Notes: generated by a model from the sequence alone, not told the origin. Numbered from the stretch's first letter, positions 6,189-15,345 are shown. The stretch is 64,000 bases of DNA from G051903925 sp051903925 (GCF_051903925.1 NZ_CP173678.1:1860001-1924000); one strand, 5' to 3'. Program-made: numbers and translations.

Positions 6189-9101
6189 TCAGGATTGGGG
6201 CTCGGCGGGCGGCGCATGGACCGCGATCCGCCGCTCGTATACGTCGGCCACCCGCGCCTGGTGCTCGGCCAGGGTCGCGTCCAGGGTCGAGAAATCGGGC
6301 AGGGCCAGGCCGCGCGCCAAAGCCTGCTTCAGCGGTGCCGGCGCCGTGTCCGGCCTGAACCCCTCGCCCGAGGTCAGGCGCAGCAGCGCCAGCAGGCCGC
6401 GCTGGAACCGTGTCGCGGCGGCGAGGTCCGCGGCCTCCCCCGCCTCCAGCAGGCCAGCAGCGCCCGCCCGTTCCAGGATCACGGCCATGTCGGCGCAGAT
6501 CAGCTCCGGATGCGCCTGGGCATGGGCCAGCACCAGGCCCTGCGCGATGAACTCGAAGTCGAACAGGCCGCCGGGCGTGTATTTCAGATCATAGCGCGAA
6601 TGCGGCTTGAACTCCTTGGCGATGCGCCGGCGCATGGCGGCGACCTCGGCCAAGGTTGCCTCGGCCGCGCGCGGGCGGGCCAGGGCACCGTGGACCACCG
6701 CGGCGATCGCGTCCTGCAGGGCCGGGGGGCCATAGACGGGCCGTGCGCGGACCAGGGCCAGGTGCTCCCAGGTCCAGGCCTCCTCCATCTGATAGCGCTC
6801 GAAGGCCCCCAGGCTGACCGCCAGCGGACCCTTGGAGCCCGAGGGGCGCAGCTGCATGTCGACCTCGTACAGCCGGCCCTCGCCCGTGGGGGCGGAGAGC
6901 GAGGTGACAAGCCGTTGCGTCAGGCGCGCATAGTACAGCGGCGGGGGCAGGGGCTTGACCCCGTCCGAGGGGTCCTCGCCGGCGCTGTAGATGAAGATGA
7001 GGTCTAGGTCCGACGTCATCGTCATCGCGCGGCTACCCAGCCGGCCCAGGGCCAGGCAGGCCAGGCCGCCATCCGGAACGCGGCCATGGGCGATGGCGAA
7101 ATTGGCCTCCACCAGCGGGAACAGGCCGCCGATCACGGTCTCCGCCAGGTCGGCCAGGGCAGCGCCGGCGACCTCGGTCGAGATCACGCCGTGCAGCAGC
7201 TGCACGCCGACCTGGAAGCGCCGCTCGTTCAGCCAGACGCGCGCCAGGTCGAGCGCGATGTCGACCGCCCCCCGCGCCGAGGCCAGGCGGGCCGCCAGTT
7301 CCGCCTCCAGTGCCGGCCGCGCGGGGGGCCGCTCGCCGAATTCCTGCCCGATCAGCCCGTCCAGCAAAGCCGGCCGGCGGCCCAGCTGCTCGGCCAGGGC
7401 GGGGGCGGATCCCATGACTTCCACCAGAAGGGCCAGCAGCCAGGGATTGGCTTCCAGCAGCGACAGCAGCGACACCCCCGCCGGCAAGCCCGCCAGGAGG
7501 GAGTCGAAGCGCACGAGTGCCGCGTCGGGATCGGCGCTGCGCGCCAGCGCCTGGACCAGGCGCGGCGTCAGCCGTTCCAGGATCATGCGCGCGCGCTCGG
7601 TCTGGAGGGAGCGGTGGCGGCCAGCCCGCCAGGCGCCCAGGCGTTCCAGCACCCGCGCCGGTTCCTTGAAGCCCAGCGCCAGCAACTGGTCCGCCTCGGG
7701 CGTTGCCGCCGCTGCGGGACCGTCGTCCATGTCGGGGAACAGCACGCTGATCTGGCCATCGACGAAGGTCAGCGCGGCCAGCAGCGCCGCCTCGAACGCG
7801 GCGGTGTCGGGATAGCCCAGGAAGCAGGCGACCCGCGCCTCCGCCTCCGCCTCGTCGGGCACCGCATGGGTCTGTTCGTCCGCGATCATCTGCAGCCGGT
7901 GCTCGACGGTGCGCAGCAGGCGGTAGCAGGCGGCCAGGCGCTCCGCCACGTCCGGCGTCAGCAGGCCGCTGCGGCCCAGGGTCGCCAGCATGCCCAGCGT
8001 CGTCGGCTCGCGGAACGCCGGGTTGCGTCCGCCGGAGACGAGCTGTTGGGTCTGGACCAGGAACTCGATGTCGCGGATGCCCCCGGGGCCCAGCTTCACA
8101 TCGCCGCCGCGTACCGTCGGCCGCTGCAGGCCATGGTGCTGGTGGATGAGCTGCTTCATCGAGCGGATGTCGCGCACCGCGACAAAGTCCAGGTGCCGGC
8201 GCCAGACAAAGGGGCCGATCCGCTCCAGGAAGCCGCGGCCCGCCTCGATGTCGCCGGCCACCGGTCGGGCCTTGATCATGGCCGCGCGCTCCCAGTTGCG
8301 GCCCATGGACTGGTAGTAGAGTTCGGCTGCATCGGCCGACATGGCGATGGGGGTGGCCGACGGGTCGGGTCGCAGGCGCAGGTCGGTGCGGAAGACGTAG
8401 CCGTCGCCGGTGCGGTCCTGCAGGACCTTGACCAGGGTGCGGGTCATCCGCACCAGGCCCTCCTGCTGCTCGGTCCGGCCGGTCCACCGCATGACCTGGG
8501 GATCGAACAGCACGATCAGGTCGATATCGCTGGAATAGTTGAGCTCGCCAGCACCCAGCTTGCCCATGCCCAGGACGAAATAGCCCCGTGCCTCGGCCAG
8601 GTCGCCGCGCCGGACTCGCTCGGCCAGCAGCCAGTCGACCGCGGCGCCGATGGCCGTCTCGGCCAGGTGCGACAGGGCCCGCACCACCTGGTCCATCGTC
8701 CACAGGCCGCCTATGTCGGCCAGGCCGACGGCCAGCGCCATGCGCCGCTTGGCCAGGCGCAGCGTGCGCATCAGGTCGGCCTCGCTGCCGGCGGCCGCGC
8801 CGCTGGCTGCAAGCGCGATCGCCTCCGCCACCACCGCGTCCGCGCCGCGCTCCAGGACGGCGCCGGGGATCAGCGGCTCCAGCCGGCACAGCTGGGTCAG
8901 GTACGGGCTGCAGCCAAAGGCACCGTCCAGCAGGGCCCGACCCATGGCGCTGTCAGCAGGATTGGCAGCCGATCCGACCCTGGCCAGCGCCTCGGCGAAG
9001 TCGACATGGCCGCGCGCCGCCGCAGCCGCGTCGAACGCTGCTGGCGGCGCCAGTGGCACATGAGAAGCGTGTTCATCTGAAACGTCAGAAGCTTGATGCA
9101 A
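6189..9101 (-). CDS. glnE: Glutamine synthetase adenylyltransferase/adenylyl-removase GlnE
   Basis: Bifunctional enzyme that adds AMP to, and removes it from, a tyrosine of glutamine synthetase in response to PII protein and glutamine, tuning nitrogen assimilation. Two nucleotidyltransferase domains are visible. The N-terminal one has LGAGELNYSSDIDLIVLFD (deadenylylating half); the C-terminal one has LGSRAMTMTSDLDLIFIYS (adenylylating half). Each keeps the GS and DxD metal-binding signature. A PII-uridylyltransferase-like helical domain lies between them. No ATG fits. A TTG at 9101 with AGGA six bases upstream gives 970 residues; a GTG at 9059 gives 956. Both suit the family. It is divergent from the AsmA-like gene and upstream of bcp. 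Confidence 0.93.
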   Translation of the reverse strand: MHQASDVSDEHASHVPLAPPAAFDAAAAARGHVDFAEALARVGSAANPADSAMGRALLDGAFGCSPYLTQLCRLEPLIPGAVLERGADAVVAEAIALAASGAAAGSEADLMRTLRLAKRRMALAVGLADIGGLWTMDQVVRALSHLAETAIGAAVDWLLAERVRRGDLAEARGYFVLGMGKLGAGELNYSSDIDLIVLFDPQVMRWTGRTEQQEGLVRMTRTLVKVLQDRTGDGYVFRTDLRLRPDPSATPIAMSADAAELYYQSMGRNWERAAMIKARPVAGDIEAGRGFLERIGPFVWRRHLDFVAVRDIRSMKQLIHQHHGLQRPTVRGGDVKLGPGGIRDIEFLVQTQQLVSGGRNPAFREPTTLGMLATLGRSGLLTPDVAERLAACYRLLRTVEHRLQMIADEQTHAVPDEAEAEARVACFLGYPDTAAFEAALLAALTFVDGQISVLFPDMDDGPAAAATPEADQLLALGFKEPARVLERLGAWRAGRHRSLQTERARMILERLTPRLVQALARSADPDAALVRFDSLLAGLPAGVSLLSLLEANPWLLALLVEVMGSAPALAEQLGRRPALLDGLIGQEFGERPPARPALEAELAARLASARGAVDIALDLARVWLNERRFQVGVQLLHGVISTEVAGAALADLAETVIGGLFPLVEANFAIAHGRVPDGGLACLALGRLGSRAMTMTSDLDLIFIYSAGEDPSDGVKPLPPPLYYARLTQRLVTSLSAPTGEGRLYEVDMQLRPSGSKGPLAVSLGAFERYQMEEAWTWEHLALVRARPVYGPPALQDAIAAVVHGALARPRAAEATLAEVAAMRRRIAKEFKPHSRYDLKYTPGGLFDFEFIAQGLVLAHAQAHPELICADMAVILERAGAAGLLEAGEAADLAAATRFQRGLLALLRLTSGEGFRPDTAPAPLKQALARGLALPDFSTLDATLAEHQARVADVYERRIAVHAPPAEPQS

Positions 9102-9233
9102 CGTAAGTCCTGCCCGTGCTTTAAGGATCGGCGTGCTTCGTGAAACACTGTGAATGTCCAGGGCCTGGGTCAAGCTCCGGTGGCACGCCCGGGGGCCGGT
9201 CGGGCATGGGCACAGATCCGGGACCGTTGCTGC

Positions 9234-12200
9234 TTGAAACTCCTCGTACGCGTCCTTGGCGGCCTGTTCGCGCTGATCTGCGTCGTCGCGGCGGGGCTTG
9301 CCTGGCGCGTGGCGGCGGGTCCGGTCTCGCTTGAGGCGTTCAAGCCGCAGATCCTTGAGGCGCTGAACCGCGAGGCCGCGCCGCTTCAGGTGGACGTGGC
9401 GGAAGTCCTGGTCGCCTGGCGCGAGGGGCACTTCGTCCTGCTTGTGCGCAATCTTAACGTCCATGACGGCGACCGTGCGGTGGTCCAGCTGCCCCAGGCG
9501 GCGATCGGCTTCGACGCGGGGCACCTGCTGGCGGCCCGGCTGGAGCCGCGGACGCTCTATGTCGACCAGCCCCGCCTGGTCCTGGAACGCAGCGTTGACG
9601 GCGCGATCGGCCTGCGCCTTGCCGACGATGCGGCACCTGGCGGCGCCGAGGCGCCATCGCTGATGGCGGGCGACGACCTGCTGGGTGGCCTGGACCGGAT
9701 CAAGGTCGTGGGTGCCGAGGTCACGCTGCGCGACGCGCAAAGCGGTCGCACCTGGGTCCTGCCCGACGTCACCACGACCGCGACGCGCGACGCCGACCAG
9801 TTGCACCTTGAGGTCGAGGCGACGATGCAGGGCGCGACCGTCCGCCTGGATGGCAGCCTGGCGCCGGATTTCAGCGGTGCCTTCGACCTGGCGCTCAGCG
9901 ACCTGATCCCCGGTCGCTTCGCGGCCCTGCACCCGCTGCTGGTCAAGGGCACGGGGATCGAGGTGCCGGTAAGCGGTACCGGCCGGGTGGTGCTGGGCCC
10001 GGGGGCCGTGACGACCGAAGCGGCGCTGGACCTGGTCATCGCCGCCGGCCCGGTGCGGCAGGCCATGCCGGAGGACCCGCTGGGCCTGGAGATCGATGGC
10101 GGCACGTTGACTCTTGGCTGGGACGGCAGCCGGTTGGCGGTCGACGCGACCCTGGGCGCGCGTGGCGCGCAGCTGGCGATTTCCGGCCAGGCTGGCCTGG
10201 ATGCCAGCGGCACCGGCCGCGCGTCGGTCCAGGCCCTGGTGCCGGACCGCTTCGCCGATCTGGCGCCCACCCTGGCAGGCCTGGGAACGGTGACGGCGGC
10301 CCTGTCGGGGGAGGCGAGCTTCACCGTCCAGGGTGCCGAACTGGTCGCGGCGGACGTCGCCCTGAAAGCCGAACCAGGCAACGTTCCTGCACCAGGGCAG
10401 CCAGAGACGACGCTGAAGCTGGACCGCGGGGCAATCGACGCCACGTTTCGCGACGGCGTCTGGACCGTGCCGCGCATCGCCCTGACCGTTGGTGGCTTCG
10501 TCCTGGACGGGACTGCGCGGGCCGTGCCCGGTCCGCGCGGCCTGAGCCTGGAGGCGGACCTGAAGGGCGGCGCCCTGCCGGTGTCGACGCTGCTGAAGCT
10601 GTGGCCGCAAGGGGTGAGCGAGGGGGGACGCGGCTGGATCGCGGAGAACATCACGGTGGGCGGCCTGACCAGTGTCACCGCCACGCTGCGCCTGCCCTCC
10701 GGCTTCCTGCACGACGATGCGGTGCCGGCGGACGCGGTGCAGGTGCAGGCGGGCATTGCCAACCTGACCGCGCGCTACATGGAGGGGATGCCGCCGGGCG
10801 TCGGCCTTGACGGCTCGGCCGAACTGAACGCCGCCGGCATGACGGTCCAGGTGGACAAAGGCCATATCGACGTCCCCGACTCCGGTCGCCTTGACCTGGT
10901 CGGGGGCCAGATCGTGCTGACCGGCTTTGACAGCGAGGGCCAGCAGGGCGACTTCCGCGCCGAACTGACGGGACAGACGGCCACGGCGATGGCGCTGATC
11001 AACCAGCCGCGCCTGGCCTATGCCGATCGGTTCGGGATCCAGCCGACCGAAGTCGCGGGCACCCAACGCACCCGCGTGCGCTTCCAGATGCCGCTGATCG
11101 AGGACCTGCCCATCGAGTCCGTCGACCTGGAGGTGAAGGCGCAGCTTAGCGGCTTCGGCCTGCCCGACATCGTGGCGGGTCATGCGCTGAGCGATGGCGA
11201 GGTGGCGCTGGAAGTGAACCGCGTCCGGGCCGTGGCCAAGGGTGACGTGCGGCTGGGCGGCGTGCCCATGCGCATGACCTGGGACGAGGATTTCGAGGCC
11301 GACCCAGGCGCGCCCACGTCCAGCATCACGGCCCGCTTCCGCCTGGACGCGCGCGACCGCGCCCTATTCGGGCTGGACCTGGCGCCCAACCTGACCGGGA
11401 TCGCCGGCGACGTCGACTTCGACCTGGCCCTGGTGGGGCGGGGTCCCGACATCCGCCGCATCACCGGCAAGGCCGACCTGACGCCGACCGAATTGGCGCC
11501 CCAGGTCGTCGACTGGACCAAGCCCCGGGGCAGGCCCGCCGGGGTCGACTTCACGGCGGAGCCCAAGCCCGGCGGCAGCGTCGAGTTCACGCGGGTCCGG
11601 CTGGAGGCCGAGGGCCTGACGATGGATGCGCGGGTCAGTATCGGGGCCGACGGGTCGCTCTCCCGCTTGGCGATCGACCGCCTGCATGCCGGCGAGACGG
11701 ATGGCGCGTTCTATCTCAATGTCGGGGCCGACGGCGGCTGGTCGATCGAGGCCCGGGCCGCAAGCATCGACCTGCGCCGCCTGATCGCGGAACTGAAGGA
11801 CGACCGCAGCGAGGACAGCGCGGACGACGGCCTGCCCGATTTCCGCCTGGGCTTGCGCATCGACAAGGCGCTGCTGGAGGACGGGCGCACCCTGTCCAAC
11901 ATCACCGGGATCGCCGACCACGGCATGGGGCGCTGGCAATCGGCTGCGGTCGACGCGCGCACGACGACCGGCGCGCTGCAGATCCGCGTCGGTCCGCGCG
12001 GCAATGGCCGGCTGTTCCGCCTGACCAGCGACGACGGCGGCGCGATGCTGGCGCTGGTGGGGGTGACCGACCAGGCCAAGGGCGGACGCTTCGAGTTGAG
12101 CCTGCAGACCGACGACAGGGCCCCCATGCGGCCGGGCGTCGGGCGCATCGTCATCGACAATTTCAAGATCGTGGACGCCCCCATCCTGGCGCGGCTGCTG

Positions 12201-12641
12201 ACCCTGGGCTCGCTGACCGGCATCGCCGCCGCCCTGGGGGGAGAGGGCATCGCCTTTACCCGCCTGGTCGTGCCCTTCACCCAGACCGGCTCGATCTATC
12301 GCGTGACCGATGCCCGGGCGTTCGGCGAATCGCTGGGCCTGACCATCGCGGGCACGGTCGACCGGCAGCAGGACACGATGTCGCTCGCCGGGGCGATCGT
12401 GCCGTCCTACTACTTCAACAGCGCGGTCGCCGACATCCCGCTCCTTGGCCCGCTGCTGGGCGGCGGTGGCGGCGCCGGGTTGATCGCCTTCAACTATTCG
12501 ATGGTGGGTCCGATCGACAACCTGTCCCTGGGCGTCAATCCGCTCTCGGCACTGACGCCTGGATTTCTGCGGGACATCATGGGAGTTCTTGACGGGTCCG
12601 GCGCCGCAGCCAGCGGGCCGGCACCCGCCGCCGTGCCCTGA
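9234..12641 (+). CDS. AsmA-like / YhdP-family envelope protein
   Basis: A protein of about 1135 residues with one N-terminal transmembrane segment (about residues 3-25) and a long periplasmic region of repeated beta-rich blocks, ending in an AsmA-like C-terminal domain (about 930-1110). It resembles the YhdP/DUF3971 branch of the AsmA/TamB superfamily. E. coli members form bridge-like structures that carry phospholipids between inner and outer membranes. I prefer the TTG at 9234 because it yields a compact signal-anchor beginning MKLLVRVLGG. A GTG at 9150 would add 28 residues with no good ribosome-binding site. It is divergent from glnE and followed after 32 bases by a small ABM-domain gene. 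Confidence 0.82.
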   Translation: MKLLVRVLGGLFALICVVAAGLAWRVAAGPVSLEAFKPQILEALNREAAPLQVDVAEVLVAWREGHFVLLVRNLNVHDGDRAVVQLPQAAIGFDAGHLLAARLEPRTLYVDQPRLVLERSVDGAIGLRLADDAAPGGAEAPSLMAGDDLLGGLDRIKVVGAEVTLRDAQSGRTWVLPDVTTTATRDADQLHLEVEATMQGATVRLDGSLAPDFSGAFDLALSDLIPGRFAALHPLLVKGTGIEVPVSGTGRVVLGPGAVTTEAALDLVIAAGPVRQAMPEDPLGLEIDGGTLTLGWDGSRLAVDATLGARGAQLAISGQAGLDASGTGRASVQALVPDRFADLAPTLAGLGTVTAALSGEASFTVQGAELVAADVALKAEPGNVPAPGQPETTLKLDRGAIDATFRDGVWTVPRIALTVGGFVLDGTARAVPGPRGLSLEADLKGGALPVSTLLKLWPQGVSEGGRGWIAENITVGGLTSVTATLRLPSGFLHDDAVPADAVQVQAGIANLTARYMEGMPPGVGLDGSAELNAAGMTVQVDKGHIDVPDSGRLDLVGGQIVLTGFDSEGQQGDFRAELTGQTATAMALINQPRLAYADRFGIQPTEVAGTQRTRVRFQMPLIEDLPIESVDLEVKAQLSGFGLPDIVAGHALSDGEVALEVNRVRAVAKGDVRLGGVPMRMTWDEDFEADPGAPTSSITARFRLDARDRALFGLDLAPNLTGIAGDVDFDLALVGRGPDIRRITGKADLTPTELAPQVVDWTKPRGRPAGVDFTAEPKPGGSVEFTRVRLEAEGLTMDARVSIGADGSLSRLAIDRLHAGETDGAFYLNVGADGGWSIEARAASIDLRRLIAELKDDRSEDSADDGLPDFRLGLRIDKALLEDGRTLSNITGIADHGMGRWQSAAVDARTTTGALQIRVGPRGNGRLFRLTSDDGGAMLALVGVTDQAKGGRFELSLQTDDRAPMRPGVGRIVIDNFKIVDAPILARLLTLGSLTGIAAALGGEGIAFTRLVVPFTQTGSIYRVTDARAFGESLGLTIAGTVDRQQDTMSLAGAIVPSYYFNSAVADIPLLGPLLGGGGGAGLIAFNYSMVGPIDNLSLGVNPLSALTPGFLRDIMGVLDGSGAAASGPAPAAVP

Positions 12642-12673
12642 CCGGCACGGGACGCAACACGAAGGGAGGACCC

Positions 12674-12964
12674 ATGACGATTGGTGTGATCGCGACCCTG
12701 AAGATCAAGCCGGGGACGAATGCCGAGTTCGAGGCAGTGGCCAAGGCGCTGATCGCCAAGGTGACGGCGGACGAGCCGGGCAACTTGCTCTATGCCCTGC
12801 ACAAGGGCGACGATGCCGAGACCTATGTCTTTATCGAGCGCTACAAGGACGACGACGCGATCAAGGCACATCGCGCGGCCCCGCATTTCAAGGAACTGGG
12901 CGCCAAGATGGGGGCGTTCCTGGCCGGCGCCCCGGACGTGAAGCGCTACGTCGAAGTCGCCTGA
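12674..12964 (+). CDS. ABM-domain (quinol monooxygenase-like) protein
   Basis: A 96-residue protein of the antibiotic biosynthesis monooxygenase (ABM) fold, a ferredoxin-like dimeric alpha/beta barrel related to E. coli YgiN. The usual blocks are present: an N-terminal strand MTIGVIATLKIKPG, the central Tyr-Ala-Leu-His and TYVFIERYKDDDAIKAH segment, and the helix PHFKELGAKMGAFL. Relatives include quinol monooxygenases and heme-degrading enzymes, but many have no known substrate. AAGGGAGGA sits three bases before the ATG. It probably shares a transcript with the AsmA-like gene. Confidence 0.8.
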   Translation: MTIGVIATLKIKPGTNAEFEAVAKALIAKVTADEPGNLLYALHKGDDAETYVFIERYKDDDAIKAHRAAPHFKELGAKMGAFLAGAPDVKRYVEVA

Positions 12965-13001
12965 TTCCGGCTGACGACTGAGCCTGGCTGTCGGCGCCTC
13001 A

Positions 13002-13018
13002 GCCCCGTTTGGCGGGGC
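13002..13018. terminator. GC hairpin between convergent genes
   Basis: A 6-bp GC stem (13002-13007 with 13013-13018) with a 5-base loop, extendable outwards by a partly paired CGCC/GGCG segment. It lies between the ABM-domain gene and the convergent small unknown gene. There is no T-run, so only a weak call. Confidence 0.35.
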
Positions 13019-13057
13019 GGGGCGTCGGACGTCACTGGGGAGGTCGGGCTTCCGGCT

Positions 13058-13411
13058 TCAGGCCCCCAGGTGGAGTTCGGCCGGGCGGCGGATCGACAGG
13101 CAGCCGTCGGCCGTGCCGGTGGTCCAGGCGCGGGCGGCACCCTCGCTTCCTGCATAGAACCAGGTTTCGGCCGGATCGGGGGCGGCGCAGGGGACCGCAC
13201 CGGCACACTCGAACAGGCCATGGCCCATGGCGATGGCCGCGGGCGAGAAGTACAGGTCCATGTCGAGGGGGGACCAGTGCTGCACCATGAAGGCGTCGTC
13301 CGGTCCCTCAAGTGCCTGGAGGGCTGCCCAGAACTGCTGGGCATGGGCGCGGGCGCGTCCTTCGCGTTCCGTCGCGGAACCCCCCCGGATGCTCACGCGG
13401 TGCCACATCAT
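13058..13411 (-). CDS. Unknown small protein, paralogue of its neighbour
   Basis: A 117-residue protein that I cannot assign to a known family. It begins MMWHRVSIRGG and has the central block HWSPLDMDLYFSPAAIA and the block VPCAAPDPAE..FYAGS. The same elements occur in the same order in the neighbouring gene at 13496-13858, so the two are divergent paralogues. There is no signal peptide or membrane segment, so it is probably cytoplasmic. GAAGGA lies six bases before the ATG at 13411. It is 84 bases downstream of its paralogue on the same strand, and they may share a transcript. Confidence 0.6.
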   Translation of the reverse strand: MMWHRVSIRGGSATEREGRARAHAQQFWAALQALEGPDDAFMVQHWSPLDMDLYFSPAAIAMGHGLFECAGAVPCAAPDPAETWFYAGSEGAARAWTTGTADGCLSIRRPAELHLGA

Positions 13412-13495
13412 CCCGAATCCTTCGTATCCGATGCCAACCAGCCTGCCGTCACCGCCAGAGTGGCGGCGGAGCGTTAACGTTTCCTCTGCGCCCCG

Positions 13496-13858
13496 TCAGA
13501 CGGCGGCTGCGGCAAAACATGCGTGCAGGTCCGGCGCGAAGGGGCGGGGTGGGCGCTGGCTGGCCTGCGCCCAGGCCTGGCGTGCCAGCAGGCTGCCGGC
13601 CAGGAAGAGCGCATCCTCCGGATAGGGCGCCGAACAGGGTGAAAGCGACGGCATTTCAGGGATTTCGCGGCACAGGGCCACGGCGTCCGGCGTGCAGTAC
13701 AGGGTGATTTCCCCCACGGCCCACACGCGCAGGATGAAGGCCAGCGGTGGCCTGCCATGCGTCCGGTGCACGCTGTCGAAGCGCCGGGCCAGGCCCTGGA
13801 CCATGTGCTCCATCTGAAGCATCGGCCCGCCCGTGATCGTCGTCTGGTGCCAGTCCAT
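13496..13858 (-). CDS. Unknown small protein, paralogue of its neighbour
   Basis: A 120-residue protein of unknown function. It matches its downstream neighbour at the N-terminus (MDWHQTTITGG against MMWHRVSIRGG), in the middle (LYCTPDAVAL against LYFSPAAIAM) and near the end (SPCSAPYPEDALFLAGS against VPCAAPDPAETWFYAGS). That shared N-terminus supports the ATG at 13858, which has GGGAG eight bases upstream, over a TTG-initiated form from 13969. No catalytic motif is recognised. A 29-base dyad lies 36 bases upstream and may control the pair. Confidence 0.6.
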   Translation of the reverse strand: MDWHQTTITGGPMLQMEHMVQGLARRFDSVHRTHGRPPLAFILRVWAVGEITLYCTPDAVALCREIPEMPSLSPCSAPYPEDALFLAGSLLARQAWAQASQRPPRPFAPDLHACFAAAAV

Positions 13859-13894
13859 CCCTTGTACTCCCGTCCTTGCCGAGAGATAGGTTCG

Positions 13895-13923
13895 ACTCAA
13901 AACCTTATGAAATGGTTTCGAGT
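13895..13923. promoter_or_regulatory. Dyad upstream of the paralogue pair
   Basis: Two 10-base arms, ACTCAAAACC and GGTTTCGAGT, are complementary at nine of ten positions across a 9-base A/T-rich spacer. The site lies in an unusually A/T-rich stretch 36 bases upstream of the ATG at 13858. That position suits an operator overlapping the promoter of the two small unknown genes. Confidence 0.35.
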
Positions 13924-14005
13924 GAGAGATTTTAGGACTGGCTTCAACCTTGTCGCGAATTATCGGCAAACCGGCTGGAACTGGCTTGGACGGGCACGCA
14001 CCCAG

Positions 14006-14040
14006 CGTATTCCCGGCCGGCTGTGCCGACCGGGAATACG
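14006..14040 (-). terminator. Strong hairpin downstream of tyrS
   Basis: A perfect 11-bp stem (14006-14016 with 14030-14040) around a 13-base loop, 27 bases past the tyrS stop codon. The position suits transcript ending or 3' protection for tyrS. There is no T-run after the stem. Confidence 0.5.
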
Positions 14041-14067
14041 GTATTGCCTATGAACGACTTGATCGGG

Positions 14068-15318
14068 TCAGACGGCCTTGACCAGGGCGTGGCGCTTCTT
14101 GCCGGCCGACAGTTTCAGCGGACCAGAGGCGAGGCTGCCCAGATCGACGCGCTGCTGCTCGTCGGAAATCGCCGCGTCGTTCAGGCGCGCGCCCCCGCCC
14201 GCGACGAGGCGCTTCGCCTCCCCGCGCGAGGTGGCAAGGCCCGCCTGGACCAGCAGGTCGACGATGCTGACGCCCGCCTCGAACGTGGCACGCGGCAGCT
14301 CGACCGTGGGCAGGTCGGCGCCCAGGCTGCCAGCCTCGAACGTGGCGCGCGCCGTCTCGGCGGCGCTGGCGGCGGCGTCCGCCCCCCGGCACAGGCGTGT
14401 CGCCTCCGTCGCCAGGATCTTCTTGGCGTCGTTCAGTTCGGCCCCCTGGAGCGTCTCCAGCCGGGCGATCTCCCCATCGTCCACGTCCGTGAACAGGCGC
14501 AGGAAGCGGCCCACGTCCGCATCCTCGGTATTGCGCCAGAACTGCCAGTAGTCATAGGCCGGCAGCATGTCGTCGTTGAGCCAGACCGCGCCCTTGGCCG
14601 TCTTACCCATCTTGGCGCCGCTGGCCGTGGTGATCAGCGGGGTGGTCAGGCCGAACAGCGGCACGGCCCCGGCGCGGCGGCCCAGCTCGACCCCCTGCAC
14701 GATGTTCCCCCACTGGTCGCTGCCGCCCATCTGCAGGCGCACGTTCAGGCGGCGGCTCAGTTCCACGAAGTCGTAGGACTGCAGCACCATGTAGTTGAAT
14801 TCCAGGAAGCTCAGCGGCTGCTCGCGTTCCAGGCGCAGGCGCACGCTGTCCATCGACAGCATGCGGTTGACCGAGAAGTGGCGGCCGTAGTCGCGCAGGA
14901 AGCCGATATAGTCCAGGCCATCCAGCCAGTCGGCATTGTTCACCATCACGGCGTCGGTCGGGCCGTCGCCAAAGGTGATGAAGCGGGAGAACACCTGCCG
15001 GATCGAGGCCATGTTGGCGGCGATCGTCTCGTCCGTCAGGAACTGCCGCTGCTCGTCCTTGCCGGACGGGTCGCCGATCCGCGTGGTGCCGCCGCCCATC
15101 AGGACGATCGGCTTGTGCCCCGTCTGCTGCAACGTGCGCAGCATCATGATCGAGACAAGGTGGCCGATATGCAGGCTGGGCCCCGTGCAGTCATAGCCGA
15201 CATAGGCGGTGACGGGGCCTTCGGTCGCCAGGGCGTCCAGCCCCTCCTGATCGGTGCATTGGTGGATGTAGCCGCGGGTCGCCAGACGGCGCAGCAGCAG
15301 GGATCGGTTCTCGCTCAT
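14068..15318 (-). CDS. tyrS: Tyrosyl-tRNA synthetase
   Basis: Class I aminoacyl-tRNA synthetase that charges tRNA-Tyr in the cytoplasm. The 416-residue protein has the HIGH motif at residues 50-53, the tyrosine-pocket loop GGSDQWGNI at about 198-206, and the KMSKS-equivalent loop at 236-240 as KMGKT. A C-terminal S4-like RNA-binding domain (about 350-416) includes the typical RGEAKRLVAGGGARLND block. Length and layout are normal for the bacterial TyrRS form. Its start codon is only 27 bases from the divergent anmK start. Confidence 0.96.
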   Translation of the reverse strand: MSENRSLLLRRLATRGYIHQCTDQEGLDALATEGPVTAYVGYDCTGPSLHIGHLVSIMMLRTLQQTGHKPIVLMGGGTTRIGDPSGKDEQRQFLTDETIAANMASIRQVFSRFITFGDGPTDAVMVNNADWLDGLDYIGFLRDYGRHFSVNRMLSMDSVRLRLEREQPLSFLEFNYMVLQSYDFVELSRRLNVRLQMGGSDQWGNIVQGVELGRRAGAVPLFGLTTPLITTASGAKMGKTAKGAVWLNDDMLPAYDYWQFWRNTEDADVGRFLRLFTDVDDGEIARLETLQGAELNDAKKILATEATRLCRGADAAASAAETARATFEAGSLGADLPTVELPRATFEAGVSIVDLLVQAGLATSRGEAKRLVAGGGARLNDAAISDEQQRVDLGSLASGPLKLSAGKKRHALVKAV

Positions 15319-15345
15319 GAGGACGGTCGTGTAGCATGCGCAACC

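Noticed and set aside
7086..9080. A 664-residue plus-strand open frame opposite glnE
   Set aside because: Composition is rich in Q, H, G and R, typical of a complement-frame shadow, with no recognisable domain. GlnE on the other strand is unmistakable.
9102..11183. Minus-strand frame open continuously upstream of glnE to 11183, seeming to give a 1664-residue protein
   Set aside because: The part beyond 9101 is antisense to the AsmA-like gene and shows no family features. Long open antisense frames are expected at this GC content. GlnE is complete without it.
13859..13969. Longer 157-residue form of the unknown protein starting with TTG at 13969
   Set aside because: The paralogue shows that the conserved N-terminus begins at the ATG at 13858, which also has a good ribosome-binding site. 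The upstream part covers the dyad and an A/T-rich promoter-like region.
14023..15345. Plus-strand frame open upstream of anmK, in principle extending it by 441 residues
   Set aside because: It is antisense to tyrS. The anmK N-terminal motif starts four residues after the ATG at 15346, as in other AnmK proteins.
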